Shown here: in pieces, positions 32,670 to 42,300 of the stretch
How positions within the stretch are numbered: the stretch's first letter is position 1
Layout: the number at the start of each line of letters is the position of its first letter
Assembly: GCA_949291295.1 (NCBI GenBank)
Contig: CASEVE010000007.1
Location: forward strand, 22,112 to 86,111
Direction of reading: 5' to 3'
DNA length: 64,000 bases
From: an uncultured Olsenella sp.
Lineage (GTDB): Bacteria; Actinomycetota; Coriobacteriia; Coriobacteriales; Atopobiaceae
Notes under the pieces: model-generated
The model's database searches: none
What the model saw: only the letters and a program-made list of their open reading frames with translations
What the model was told of the DNA's origin: nothing
Program-made: the position numbers and the translations under genes

Positions 32670-32918
32670 TTACATCGCCTCGTGGAAGGTACGGGAGATG
32701 ACGTCGTCCTGCTGCTTCTTGGTGAGGGAGTTGAACTTCACCGCGTAGCCGGAGACGCGAATGGTCAGCTGCGGGTACTTCTCGGGGTGGGCCTGGGCGT
32801 CAAGCAGGGTCTCCTTGGTGAAGACGTTGACGTTGAGGTGGTGGCCACCCTCCTCGACATAACCGTCGATCATGTTGACGAGGTTGTCGACCTGCTCGGG
32901 AGCAACGGTAGCGCTCAT
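32670..32918 (-). CDS. Separate glycyl-radical subunit of pyruvate formate-lyase (GrcA-like)
   Basis: 82 residues. From residue 11 the chain aligns throughout with the C-terminal end of standard Pfl[35 protein letters not shown] and [11 protein letters not shown]. The radical glycine is Gly57 in RVSGYAV. The neighbouring large subunit lacks this region, so this small protein must supply the radical. GAGAAGGG precedes ATG 32918. It has its own promoter, so its dose can differ from that of the large subunit. It resembles E. coli GrcA (YfiD), a spare radical domain, but here it is required rather than a repair part. Confidence 0.9.
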   Translation of the reverse strand: MSATVAPEQVDNLVNMIDGYVEEGGHHLNVNVFTKETLLDAQAHPEKYPQLTIRVSGYAVKFNSLTKKQQDDVISRTFHEAM

Positions 32919-32937
32919 GTGAGTTCCCTTCTCGTAT

Positions 32938-32960
32938 GGGCTGCCCCGGCGGAGCAGCCC
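32938..32960 (-). promoter_or_regulatory. Hairpin in the 5' leader of the glycyl-radical subunit message
   Basis: GGGCTGC and GCAGCCC close a GC-rich hairpin that would form near the 5' end of the transcript, 20 bases before the start codon. It probably stabilises the short mRNA or tunes translation. Confidence 0.5.
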
Positions 32961-32974
32961 TTCTTGTCTCTCAC

Positions 32975-33011
32975 AGTGTACCCGAGAAATGACACCAATC
33001 AAGTGACATTT
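32975..33011 (-). promoter_or_regulatory. Promoter and palindromic site for the glycyl-radical subunit gene
   Basis: On the minus strand TTGATT (33002-32997), a 16-base spacer and TACACT (32980-32975) form a sigma-70-type promoter inside the gap after pflB. A palindrome at 32987-33011, arms AAATGACAC and GTGACATTT with one mismatch around seven bases, covers the -35 box. That position suits a repressor or redox regulator. Confidence 0.6.
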
Positions 33012-33030
33012 ATCGGATTCCCCAAATGAC

Positions 33031-35124
33031 CTAGCAGCAGCCGCAGTCGGGGGCGGGGTTCTCGATCTGAATGTCAACGTCAACGCCGAGAGCGTCGAGG
33101 TCGAGCTCGCCGAACATGACCTCGCCGTCCTTGCCGAGGGCGTTGGGGACGATGGAGAACGTGTTGGAGATGCCGTCCTGGGCGTCCTTGAACGGGAGCT
33201 TGGCGACGGAGGCCAGCGAGGCGACGGCGCCGTGGGTGTCACGACGGTGCATCGGGTTGGCGCCCGGGGCGAAGGGCTCGCCGGCGCGGCGGCCGTCGGG
33301 TGTGTTGCCGGTGGCGTTGCCGTAGACGACGTTCGAGGTGATCGTGAGGATCGAGGTCGTCGGGACGGAGTTGCGGTAGGTGTCGGTCTCGCGGACGTAC
33401 TTCATGAAGACCTCGACCACGTCGTGGGCGAGCTGGTCCACGCGGTCGTCGTCGTTGCCGTACTTGGGGAACTCGCCCTCAACCTCGTAGTCGGTGACCA
33501 GGCCGGTCTCGTCACGGATGACCTTGACCTTGGCGTACTTGATCGCGGAGAGGGAGTCGGCCACGACGGAGAGGCCGGCGATGCCCGTGGCAAACCAGCG
33601 GTGGACGTGCTCGTCGTGCAGGGCCATCTGCAGGCGCTCGTAGCAGTACTTGTCGTGCATGTAGTGGATGATGTTCAGCGCGTTGACGTAGACCTCGGCG
33701 AGCCACTGCATCATGTCGCGGAACTTGGAGACCACGTCGTCGTAGTCGAGGTAGTCGCCCTCGACCGGACGGAACTTCGGGCCGACCTGCTCGCCGGTCT
33801 TCTCGTCACGGCCGCCGTTGATGGCGTAGAGGAGGCACTTGGCGAGGTTGGCGCGGGCGCCGAAGAACTGCATCTCCTTGCCGATGCGCATGGAGGACAC
33901 GCAGCAGGCGATCGCGTAGTCGTCGCCGTGGTAGACGCGCATGAGGTCGTCGTTCTCGTACTGGATGGAGCTGGTGGTGATGGAGATCTTGGCGCAGTAG
34001 CGCTTGAAGCCCTCGGGCAGGCGCGTGGACCAGAGCACCGTGAGGTTGGGCTCGGGGCTGGTGCCCATGTTCTCAAGGGTGTGGAGGTAACGGAAGGCGG
34101 TCTTGGTGACCATGGAGCGGCCGTCGACGCCCATGCCGCCGAGGGACTCGGTGACCCACTGCGGGTCGCCGGAGAAGAGCTCGTTGTACTCCGGGGTGCG
34201 GGCAAACTTGACCATGCGGAGCTTCATGACGAGGTGGTCGATGATCTCCTGGGCCTCAGCCTCGGTGATGACGCCGTTCTTGAGGTCGCGCTCGGCGTAG
34301 ATGTCCAGGAACGTGGAGTTGCGGCCGATGGACATGGCGGCGCCGTTCTGCTCCTTGACCGCGGCGAGGTAGCCGAAGTAGAGCCACTGGACGGCCTCCT
34401 GGAAGTTCTTGGCCGGCTTGGAGATGTCGAAGCCGTAGATCTTGCCGAGCTGGTTGAGCTCCTGGAGGGCGCGAATCTGCTCCGCGAGCTCCTCGCGGTG
34501 ACGGATCGTGGCCTCGTTCATGGTCTTCTGGGTGCCGGCGTGCTCGGCCTTCTTCTCCTCGATGAGGCGGTCGACGCCGTAGAGGGCAACGCGGCGGTAG
34601 TCGCCGATGATGCGGCCACGGCCGTAGGCATCGGGCAGACCGGTGATGATGTGGCTGTGACGGCATGCGCGCATCTCGGGCGTGTATGCGTCAAAGACGC
34701 CGGCGTTGTGGGTCTTGCGGTAGTTCGTGTAGATGTTCACGATCTCCGGGTCAACCTCGTAGCCGTTCTGCTTGCACGCAGCAACGGCCATGCGGATGCC
34801 GCCGTTGACCATGAGGGCGCGCTTGAGCGGCTTCTCGGTCTGAAGGCCAACGATCTTCTCGAGGGGCTGGTCGATGTAGCCAGCGGGGTGCGAGATGATC
34901 GTGGAGACGAGATCGGTGTCCATGTCGAGGACGCCGCCCGCCTCGCGCTCCTTGGCAAAGAGGCCCATGACCTCGTCCCAGAGCTTGGTGGTGTTCTCCG
35001 TGGGGTCGGCGAGGAAGGACTCGTCGCCGTCATAGGGGGTGTAGTTCTTCTGGATGAAGTCACGAACGTCGATCTCGTGCTCCCAGTTGCCGCCTACAAA
35101 GCCCTGCCATGCTTCCTGACTCAC
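33031..35124 (-). CDS. pflB: Pyruvate formate-lyase large subunit, lacking the radical domain
   Basis: 697 residues, against about 760 in E. coli. It converts pyruvate and CoA to formate and acetyl-CoA. The catalytic cysteine pair is Cys407-Cys408 (IACCVSSM). The PFL core runs normally to [19 protein letters not shown] and NALGKDGE, where standard PflB would enter its glycyl-radical domain. Instead it ends in a new acidic tail closing NPAPDCGCC. The missing domain is encoded by the 82-residue gene downstream. The GTG start at 35124 has AAGGAG eight bases upstream. Two separate reading units, two ribosome sites and an internal promoter argue against a frameshift. Confidence 0.93.
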   Translation of the reverse strand: MSQEAWQGFVGGNWEHEIDVRDFIQKNYTPYDGDESFLADPTENTTKLWDEVMGLFAKEREAGGVLDMDTDLVSTIISHPAGYIDQPLEKIVGLQTEKPLKRALMVNGGIRMAVAACKQNGYEVDPEIVNIYTNYRKTHNAGVFDAYTPEMRACRHSHIITGLPDAYGRGRIIGDYRRVALYGVDRLIEEKKAEHAGTQKTMNEATIRHREELAEQIRALQELNQLGKIYGFDISKPAKNFQEAVQWLYFGYLAAVKEQNGAAMSIGRNSTFLDIYAERDLKNGVITEAEAQEIIDHLVMKLRMVKFARTPEYNELFSGDPQWVTESLGGMGVDGRSMVTKTAFRYLHTLENMGTSPEPNLTVLWSTRLPEGFKRYCAKISITTSSIQYENDDLMRVYHGDDYAIACCVSSMRIGKEMQFFGARANLAKCLLYAINGGRDEKTGEQVGPKFRPVEGDYLDYDDVVSKFRDMMQWLAEVYVNALNIIHYMHDKYCYERLQMALHDEHVHRWFATGIAGLSVVADSLSAIKYAKVKVIRDETGLVTDYEVEGEFPKYGNDDDRVDQLAHDVVEVFMKYVRETDTYRNSVPTTSILTITSNVVYGNATGNTPDGRRAGEPFAPGANPMHRRDTHGAVASLASVAKLPFKDAQDGISNTFSIVPNALGKDGEVMFGELDLDALGVDVDIQIENPAPDCGCC

Positions 35125-35371
35125 TGCTCACGCTCCTTTTTAGGGGTGGTCGTTGCATGCGCCGTCGATTAACGGCTTCCTAAAATTACCAGATATGTGG
35201 AACACTGATGGTGAGAATGAGTTAGCTTAGGTTGTCGCCTTGCAATTTCCACAGCGTATTGCGCTTGTCAACACGCACTTTCCCAACGCTTGATGACGTT
35301 GTTTTGAGACCAAGAAGCCCGTGGGGCATGCGACTTTTGGCTCGCAAGGTGTGCGGCGTGACGCCCAGCCG

Positions 35372-35872
35372 CTACGTCTTTGGCGTGATCCAGAACTTGA
35401 GAAGCGGAAAGCTGATGACAACGGCAAGCAGCGTATTGACCGCAAAGGCGGCGGTACTGGAGAGGCTGGCACCCCAACCAAAGGTTGTCTGGCAGAAGCT
35501 CATGATGTGGCCGGGGAGAACGAGATTTGCCACAACGATGAGCGCGGCGAGGACGGCATATTTCCAAGCGGCTCTTCTGAAGGGTGCTTGGGACCTGAAT
35601 ACCCATGTCATCTGGACGAAGAAGTTCACAATCTGCGCCACGACCTCGGCGATGAGAAAGGTCACAAAGCCGCCCAGCCCATGAGAGCTGGGGCTTGAGT
35701 AATCAAAGATGAGAAACGAGAAGGGCTCGCTCATCTGCAGCGCGTCAACAAAGAGGGCGGTGCCGGCCCAGGTGAGGACAAAGCGGGTGATGGTGGAGAC
35801 GTTTGAGAGGACGTTAAACTTGATGAACTCCCAAGCGCCCTCGTGCCTTTTGATCCATGCTCGCAAGCTCAT
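35372..35872 (-). CDS. GtrA-like small membrane protein
   Basis: 166 residues with four hydrophobic segments after a basic amphipathic start (SLRAWIKRHEGAWEFIKFN). The helix pattern and the FNVLSNVSTITRF / WVFRSQAPF blocks fit GtrA-like proteins, which in relatives help flip lipid-linked sugars. GGAGG precedes ATG 35872. It follows the GH3 gene by 25 bases on the same strand, so the two are probably cotranscribed. The match is weak. Confidence 0.6.
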   Translation of the reverse strand: MSLRAWIKRHEGAWEFIKFNVLSNVSTITRFVLTWAGTALFVDALQMSEPFSFLIFDYSSPSSHGLGGFVTFLIAEVVAQIVNFFVQMTWVFRSQAPFRRAAWKYAVLAALIVVANLVLPGHIMSFCQTTFGWGASLSSTAAFAVNTLLAVVISFPLLKFWITPKT

Positions 35873-35897
35873 GACGAAGGCCTCCTTTTGATTTTGC

Positions 35898-38405
35898 TCA
35901 GCGCGCCCTGGAGGCGCACCTGATTTTTCGCGCCAGGATTGCGTTTTTGACCAGGTTGCTGACGATGGCGGCAACGATGGGCGCAAAAACCCAGAGAAGC
36001 CAGAGCGCCGCGCCCATGCCCCAACCCCATCCGAGTGCCAGGGAGAGGACAAGAAGCGCGCCGCCTCCCCAGCCCCAGCCGCGAACCTCCCTGAGGATGG
36101 CGTCGACGACGCCCATGTCAGTGAGGCCGCTCGTCATGGTGCCAAGAGCGCGCAGCGGCATGTTCCAGACAAAGAGGATGTTGATGTTGGGAGACCCGCT
36201 CCGCTCCATGGCGCGCACGCGCCACCGCAGGATGAGCCAGACGGCCCAAAGGATGGGGGAGCGCCCGTGATTGAGGTCGCACAAGCACATGGTGTGGTCA
36301 ATCGGCGTGCGGTCCTCGGGAAGCTTCCGACCGAGAAGCGCGGAGAAGCGCTCGCTGTCTACGGAGGCCACTGACGCCGTCTCGTAGGGGGCCACGTCGA
36401 TGCCCTCATAGGGATTCGGCGCACCGGTGCCGGCAACGTGTACGGTTGCGGTGAGGCGGACGTCTGCGGCGGAGGCTGCCACGCGCAGCTCGTATGTGCC
36501 GCCCTCCACCTCCCAGCCGTTGGTTCTTACATTGAAGTAGCGGAAGGCCCTGTCGTCGAGGGCGATAGTCACCTCCTTGGACTCTCCCGGCTCGAGCAGG
36601 ACCTTGGCAAAGCCCTTGAGCTCCTCCTCGGGACGAAAGACGTCGTGCTCGGGCTTTGAGACATAGAGCTGGGCCACCTCGGCGCCTGCCACAGCCCCGG
36701 TGTTTGTGAGGGTGAACGTGACACCGTGCTCGCTCGCCCTGAGGTTTGAGTAGGAGAAGGTGGTGTAGGAGAGCCCGTGGCCAAAGGGAAGCGCGACGGG
36801 GACGTGCGCCGTCTGGAAGTAGCGATACCCAACGTAGATGCCCTCGCGATACTCTGCGGCACGCTTCTGTGCAGGAAAGTGCGCCGAGGAGGGCACGTCC
36901 TCGAGGCGCCTCGGCCAGGTCTCGGAGAGCTTGCCCGAGGGGCAGATTGCCCCCGTCACAACGTCAAGGGCGCCGCCAGCTCCCGCCTGCCCGCCGAGCG
37001 CGCAGTAGAGGACCGCGCGAGCGTCTGCCATCCAGTCGCTCTCGACGCACGAGCCTGCGCTGAGAAGGACCACGACGTTGGGGCTGACGTCCGCCAGGGC
37101 ATGGACGAGCTCAACTTGATTCTCGTTGAGCGTCATGGTCTGCCTGTCAGCGCCCTCGGTCTCCGCCGTCTCGTCGAGCCCCAGGCAGAGCAGTGCCACG
37201 TCCGCTCGCTCGGCAAGCTCGAGGGCGGCGGTGAGCTTGGCGGCGCTCTTCTCGCCGTGGCGGCAGAACCCGGGCTCGTACCCAACGAGCTCGAGCTCCG
37301 TCTCGCTGATGAGGGAAAGGACGCTCTCGACACGCATGCTGTTGACGGCCGAGGAGCCGACTCCCTGGTAGCGCGGCGTCTCGGCAAAGTCGCCGATCAG
37401 CGCCACGCGCGTGCGTGGCGCAAGCGGAAGTGTCCCGCTCTCGTTCTTGAGCAGGACGCATCCTGCAGAGGCCGCCTCTCGGGCAAGCCTGTGGTGGGCC
37501 TGTGCGTCAAAGGAGCGTGTGGCCGTGTGGGCTTTGCCGCAGGTGGAGAGGACGAGCGTGATGAGCTCGTCGACGCGTTTGTCGACGTCTGTTTCAGAGA
37601 GCTCTCCGGCCCTCACGGCCGCCATGAGGGATCGTGCCGAGCCCAGTCCGGGAGCGGGCATTTCGATGGTCGAGCCTGCGGCCACGCCGGCAACATGGTC
37701 GTTGGAGCCGCCCCAGTCGGTGACGACCGCGCCAGAAAAGCCCCATTCGTCGCGGAGGATCTCCTTGAGCAGGTGCGCGTTCTCGTTGGCGTAGGTGCCG
37801 TTTACGAGGTTGTAGGAGCTCATGATGGCCCCTGGCGCGCCCTCGCGCACCGCGATCTCAAAGCCGGTGAGGTAGATCTCGCGCAGGGTGCGCTCGTCGA
37901 CGATGGAGTCGGACGACTGGCGACGAGTCTCCTGGGAGTTGGCGGCAAGGTGCTTGGGGCAGGCGGCGATGCCGTTTGATTGGACGCCGCGCACAAACGC
38001 CGCCGCCATCTTGCCGGAAAGATGGGGGTCTTCCGAGAAGTACTCGAAGTTTCGTCCGCAGAGGGGGTTTCGTTTGATGCAGAGGCCGGGGGCGAGCAGC
38101 GTCCCCACCCCCTGGACCGCCGCCTCGCGTCCCATGGCGGCGCCGATGCGCTCCTCCAGCTCAACATCCCAGGTGTTTGCCATCGTAACCGGCGCGGGAA
38201 AGCACGTGGCGGGCTCGGAGTACGAGAGACCGAGATGGTTTGCGTGCCTGCCGGATTGGTGGCGCACGCCGCTGGGTCCGTCCGAGAACTCCATCGCGGG
38301 GATTCCCGCGCGAGCGTTGGGCCACGTCCCAAAGGGGGTTGCACCTTGGAGCAGCGTGCACTTCTCGGCAAGCGAGAGCTTGGCTATGACGTCAGCGTGT
38401 CTCAT
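35898..38405 (-). CDS. GH3 beta-glucosidase with C-terminal membrane region
   Basis: 835 residues. GH3 N-terminal barrel at 1-300 with nucleophile Asp230 (VVTDWGG) and binding residues in CPKHLAANSQETRR; C-terminal sandwich at about 310-520; fibronectin-III-like domain at about 560-640 (LPFGHGLSYTTF, FTLTNTGAVAGAEVAQLYV). It removes terminal beta-linked glucose or related sugars. There is no signal peptide. After residue 700 there is an extra tail with two to three hydrophobic Gly/Trp-rich segments (VRGWGWGGGALLVLSLALGW), ending RKIRCASRAR. The tail suggests membrane attachment on the cytoplasmic side. Confidence 0.9.
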   Translation of the reverse strand: MRHADVIAKLSLAEKCTLLQGATPFGTWPNARAGIPAMEFSDGPSGVRHQSGRHANHLGLSYSEPATCFPAPVTMANTWDVELEERIGAAMGREAAVQGVGTLLAPGLCIKRNPLCGRNFEYFSEDPHLSGKMAAAFVRGVQSNGIAACPKHLAANSQETRRQSSDSIVDERTLREIYLTGFEIAVREGAPGAIMSSYNLVNGTYANENAHLLKEILRDEWGFSGAVVTDWGGSNDHVAGVAAGSTIEMPAPGLGSARSLMAAVRAGELSETDVDKRVDELITLVLSTCGKAHTATRSFDAQAHHRLAREAASAGCVLLKNESGTLPLAPRTRVALIGDFAETPRYQGVGSSAVNSMRVESVLSLISETELELVGYEPGFCRHGEKSAAKLTAALELAERADVALLCLGLDETAETEGADRQTMTLNENQVELVHALADVSPNVVVLLSAGSCVESDWMADARAVLYCALGGQAGAGGALDVVTGAICPSGKLSETWPRRLEDVPSSAHFPAQKRAAEYREGIYVGYRYFQTAHVPVALPFGHGLSYTTFSYSNLRASEHGVTFTLTNTGAVAGAEVAQLYVSKPEHDVFRPEEELKGFAKVLLEPGESKEVTIALDDRAFRYFNVRTNGWEVEGGTYELRVAASAADVRLTATVHVAGTGAPNPYEGIDVAPYETASVASVDSERFSALLGRKLPEDRTPIDHTMCLCDLNHGRSPILWAVWLILRWRVRAMERSGSPNINILFVWNMPLRALGTMTSGLTDMGVVDAILREVRGWGWGGGALLVLSLALGWGWGMGAALWLLWVFAPIVAAIVSNLVKNAILARKIRCASRAR

Positions 38406-38517
38406 GAGTCCTCCCTCTAGCCTCTATTGAAGAAGACTACAGGGAGGATGCTCAAACTGGGAACGATGTTTTCACAATCTGCGCCTGGGGGCGCAAAGTG
38501 TGGGGGGGAGCGGTGGG

Positions 38518-39153
38518 CTACTGTGCGTTGTGCTCGCGAATCGCGGGGATGATGCGCTTGACGACCCAGAATGCCGCGGCCACCACAACAAGAGCGATGA
38601 TGACGTACTTTACCAGGTCAGAGACCCACTCGGCTTGCGCGGTGACGGTCTCCCACGCGCTTCCGGCGGCGGCGCCGAGCGAGCAGAGAATCGTGTTCCA
38701 CACGGCGGAGCCCAAAAGCGTGTAGAGCGAGAAGCGCACGACGTTCATCTTGGCTGTGCCCGCCGGAATGGAGATGAGGCTGCGCACCACGGGGATGCAG
38801 CGGCAGATGAGGACCGTCACCTGACCCTTGCGGTCGAACCAGTCCACGGCGCTGGAGATGTCCTCGGGCTTAAAACCCAGAAGGCGCATCGGCCGCGTGC
38901 CAAAGAACGTCATGAGGCGCTCTCGGGAGAGGATGCGGCCTACGCCATAGAGGATGTAGGCGCCGGTGATCGAGCCAATCGTGGCAGCGATGATGACGCC
39001 GGGAAGCGTGAGGGACGTTGTGGTGGTAAAGAAGCCGGAGAGCGGAAGGATGAGCTCGGAGGGGATTGGCGGAAAGACGTTCTCAAAGAAGATGAGAAAC
39101 CAGACGCCAAAGTAACCAAACTGGCTGATGAGTTGAGTAAACGCGTCCTCCAT
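38518..39153 (-). CDS. DedA-family membrane protein
   Basis: 211 residues with the DedA/SNARE-associated layout: FFENVFPPIPSELILPLSGF near residue 25, a re-entrant region GSITGAYILYGVGR, the signature FDRKGQVTVLICRCIPVVRSLISIPAGTAKM and a C-terminal helix pair. Family members act in lipid carrier recycling and proton-dependent envelope homeostasis. It stands alone between the GH3 gene and the adhesin locus. Confidence 0.92.
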   Translation of the reverse strand: MEDAFTQLISQFGYFGVWFLIFFENVFPPIPSELILPLSGFFTTTTSLTLPGVIIAATIGSITGAYILYGVGRILSRERLMTFFGTRPMRLLGFKPEDISSAVDWFDRKGQVTVLICRCIPVVRSLISIPAGTAKMNVVRFSLYTLLGSAVWNTILCSLGAAAGSAWETVTAQAEWVSDLVKYVIIALVVVAAAFWVVKRIIPAIREHNAQ

Positions 39154-39266
39154 GGAGCTCCTTTGCTCGAGTATCCGTAAGTGCTCATTATCCCTGTCTT
39201 TGCGCTGGTGGCGAGAAAAACAACGTTTGCACAGAAGTTTGCGCGACGGGCCCGTTGGAGGAGCGG

Positions 39267-39303
39267 CCGCCGGACCCGGAGTTACGGGGTCCGGGCCCGG
39301 CGG
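39267..39303. terminator. Terminator-like hairpin after the adhesin gene
   Basis: Fourteen-base arms CCGCCGGACCCGGA and TCCGGGCCCGGCGG pair at 13 positions around nine bases. No T-run follows on the minus strand. Confidence 0.55.
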
Positions 39304-39308
39304 AAACG

Positions 39309-42300
39309 CTAGCGTTCTCCCGCGTATCTGGTGCGCCTGAAGTGGACGATGGCGCAGGACGCGAGAAGGGCGCCCGTTGCTGCCAGGGCGGATGCCGCCT
39401 GGGGCTGCTCGCCGGCGCTCGGGACCTTCTCGGGAGGGTTGTCCTGGGGCTCCGGTTCGTCAGGTTCGTCCGGCGGGGTTGTTGGCGGCTCCTCCGGCGG
39501 CGTCTCCGGCTCATCCGGCTCCTCGGGTGGCGTCTCGGGCGGGTTCTCCGGCTCTTCCGGCTCGCTTTCCAGCAGCACGGTTTGGCCCTCATCGCCTATG
39601 TCAGCATGCTCGGCCACAACCACGCCCGCTCGGTACAGCGTCTCAAAGGCAACTACGCCGTCACCCTCGATGAGTGCCGCGTCTATCTCAAAGAGAACCT
39701 CGACGGTCCCGTTGGGGTGTTCCGGAACAAACGTCGTCGTGACCGCTGCGGGCTCTCCGTTGGCATCCGTGAGGGTTCCCTCGTCAGACGCTGAGCCGTT
39801 CTCGTTTCGGCTCATCACGTGGAGCGTTCCCTCGAGAACGTATTCCTCTCCTGCCAGCAGGTTCTCATAGGAGACGGTGTCTTTGAGCGTTACGGGCGCA
39901 GACCCACCCTCATCAGGCGAAGCGACGATGCTCTGCTCACCGGTCTTCTCGTCTGTGAGCGTTGTCCCAATCTTGGGCACGTATACGGTTTGGTTCTCGT
40001 CGTCCATGTCCGCATGTCGGACGAGCTCGCCGTTGGCGTTGGCAAGCGTGGTCACGGCAACGATCGTTGCGCCGGAAAGGCGGGAGGTGGGCGCCTCGAG
40101 GCTCAGCTCGATGGTCATGGACTCTGCCTCGGCCACAAACTCCTCCGTCGCGCAAGCGGGCGCGCTCTCATCATCGCTTGCAGGGCCGGCGTCGTTTCCG
40201 TCCGCGTCGCGCAGGCGGAGCTCATCGGACACGGTGTAGCGCTCCCCGGGAACGAGCCCGGTTAGTGTTACGGTGTCGCTCAGCGTGGCGTCTGTCTCCG
40301 AGGGGGCGTCATGACCGGAGGTTGCCTCACAGAGAAGAGTGGTGGACACACCAGGAACGTAGAGAGTCTGGTCCTTGTCATTGGGGTCCGCGTGTTCGGC
40401 GACGAGCGTGCTCTCGTCCTCGCGGAGCAGCCGCTCAAAGGCAACGATTCTCTTGTCGGAGAGCCCGGTCGTGTCAACAGAGAAGCGCACCTCGGCCTTG
40501 CCGGATGAGACGCTGCTGCTCAAAGGGAGCGTTTCTGAGGCTATGGCCCCCTCGTCCATACCGTCTGCGCCAAAGGCGTGGAGCTCTCCGACAAGCACGT
40601 AAGAGGCGTCTGTCTCGAGTCCCTCAAACGTGACCGTATCCGTTACCTCTACCTGTGCGCCCACCGGAACGCTTCTTGACGATCCGTTCCCATAGCTGAG
40701 GCTGGTATCGATCAAAAACGCAGCGTCATCAAAGGTCCCGAGGTCGAGGGTTACGTCGTTTCTCGTCACATGGACGCGTGTCGACACGAGCGACATGTCC
40801 TCGTTTGCCTCGCAGCGAAGCTCCTCGAGCCGGTACCAGTCGTAGGGGAGCGCGCCGAGGTCGTCGTTGGGCGTGGTCTTATCGTCAGCACTTCCAAAAA
40901 ACCAGATGCCCGCGGAGGGCTCGAGCCCACCGTCTTCCACCGACCCGTCGGCGAGAAGGGCAGCGTCGTTGGCGTTGGTGTTGCGGGAGTGGGGGTTCCA
41001 CTGAGCCGCGGTGCTCGCCATGCCGTTTTCATCGGTCACCAGCACGTGCCACTCGCCTGTGGTCTCTGAGGTCAGCTTGAAGGGGATCCCCGCCAGGCGC
41101 TCAGATCCGGAGCTTGACTTCTGAAACGAGATGTCCCCTCTGATCACCTGCTCTGGTGTGCGATCTGCCTCGGCGGTGAGATGGGTCATCCCTCCTTCGA
41201 CCTGCGCCAGGGCGGACCACTCCTCGTTCACGAGATAGCCCATAGACGGGGTTGCCTCAACGACCTCGTAGGTGCCGTAGGGCAGCAGGTCCTCCCTCGT
41301 CCTTGCGTAGCCGCTTTCGTCTGTTGTCATGGTTGCGGGCACGACGAGCTCTCCCGGCTGATAGGTGGCTCCCTCGACCTCCACCTGATGCTCGGAGCGG
41401 TTGTAGACGTGGAAGACGGCGCCCTCGAGGGACGCACCGCCGAGGGGTCTCGCCGGGTTCTCGGAGCCCGCCTCGTCGAGCTCGCGGTCTACCTTCTGAA
41501 GGTCGATGCCGCCCCGCACGACGGGCTCAGGGGCGCTTCGCTCACCCTCGATTGCCACAATGGCGCCATCGGTGCGAATCTGCACCGTCTGGGACCAGCT
41601 TTCGGGCATGTCGTAGCCCTGCGAGGGAGAGGCCTCGATGATCTCGTAGGTTCCATAGGGAAGGTCTCGCTCCGCTGTCGATGCCACGCCCTTCTCGTCT
41701 GTGGTGATGCTCTTGACGACCTCTCCTGGCTCATGCCACGATCCGTCGACCATGACGCCGTTCGCGGAGCGGTTGACGATGGAGAAGACTGCGCCTGCGA
41801 GGGTCGCGTCGCCCTGCGGGCTATTCTGTCCCAGATCAGCGTCGAGCTTCTGCACCAGGATTGCTCCGCGTATGGGCTCGTCGGCAAGGTCGATCTCTGC
41901 CGTCTGAGCGTCTCTGCGGATCGTGAACGACTGCGACCATCCCTCATTTGGCTTGTAGCCCGTGGGCGCGGCGTGCTCGACGGCCTCATAGGTTCCGTAG
42001 GGGAGTGCCATGGGCTCGGTGGACGCCCATCCTGACTCATCCGTCACCATCGTTGCGGCATCGATTCGCTGATCCGGCTGATACGTCACGCCGCCAACTA
42101 CCACGGGGCCGTCCGATCGGTTGTAGATCCAGACCTCTGCCCCCGCGAGCGTGGCATCTCCCTGGGGTCGAGCGTCTGCGAGCTCGGCATCGTGCTTCTG
42201 CAGCTCTCCCTGGCCCCGCACGGGCGTCTGGGTAAGCGGCTCGTCTGTGAGGTCGACGGTCGTCCCGTCCTCGCGGATCTCAAACGTGACCGACCACTCG

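Noticed and set aside
32670..33242. Single continuous gene joining the radical subunit to upstream sequence
   Set aside because: The longer frame overlaps the end of pflB with low-complexity Ser/Pro/Arg residues; ATG 32918 with GAGAAGGG and the promoter inside the gap fit better.
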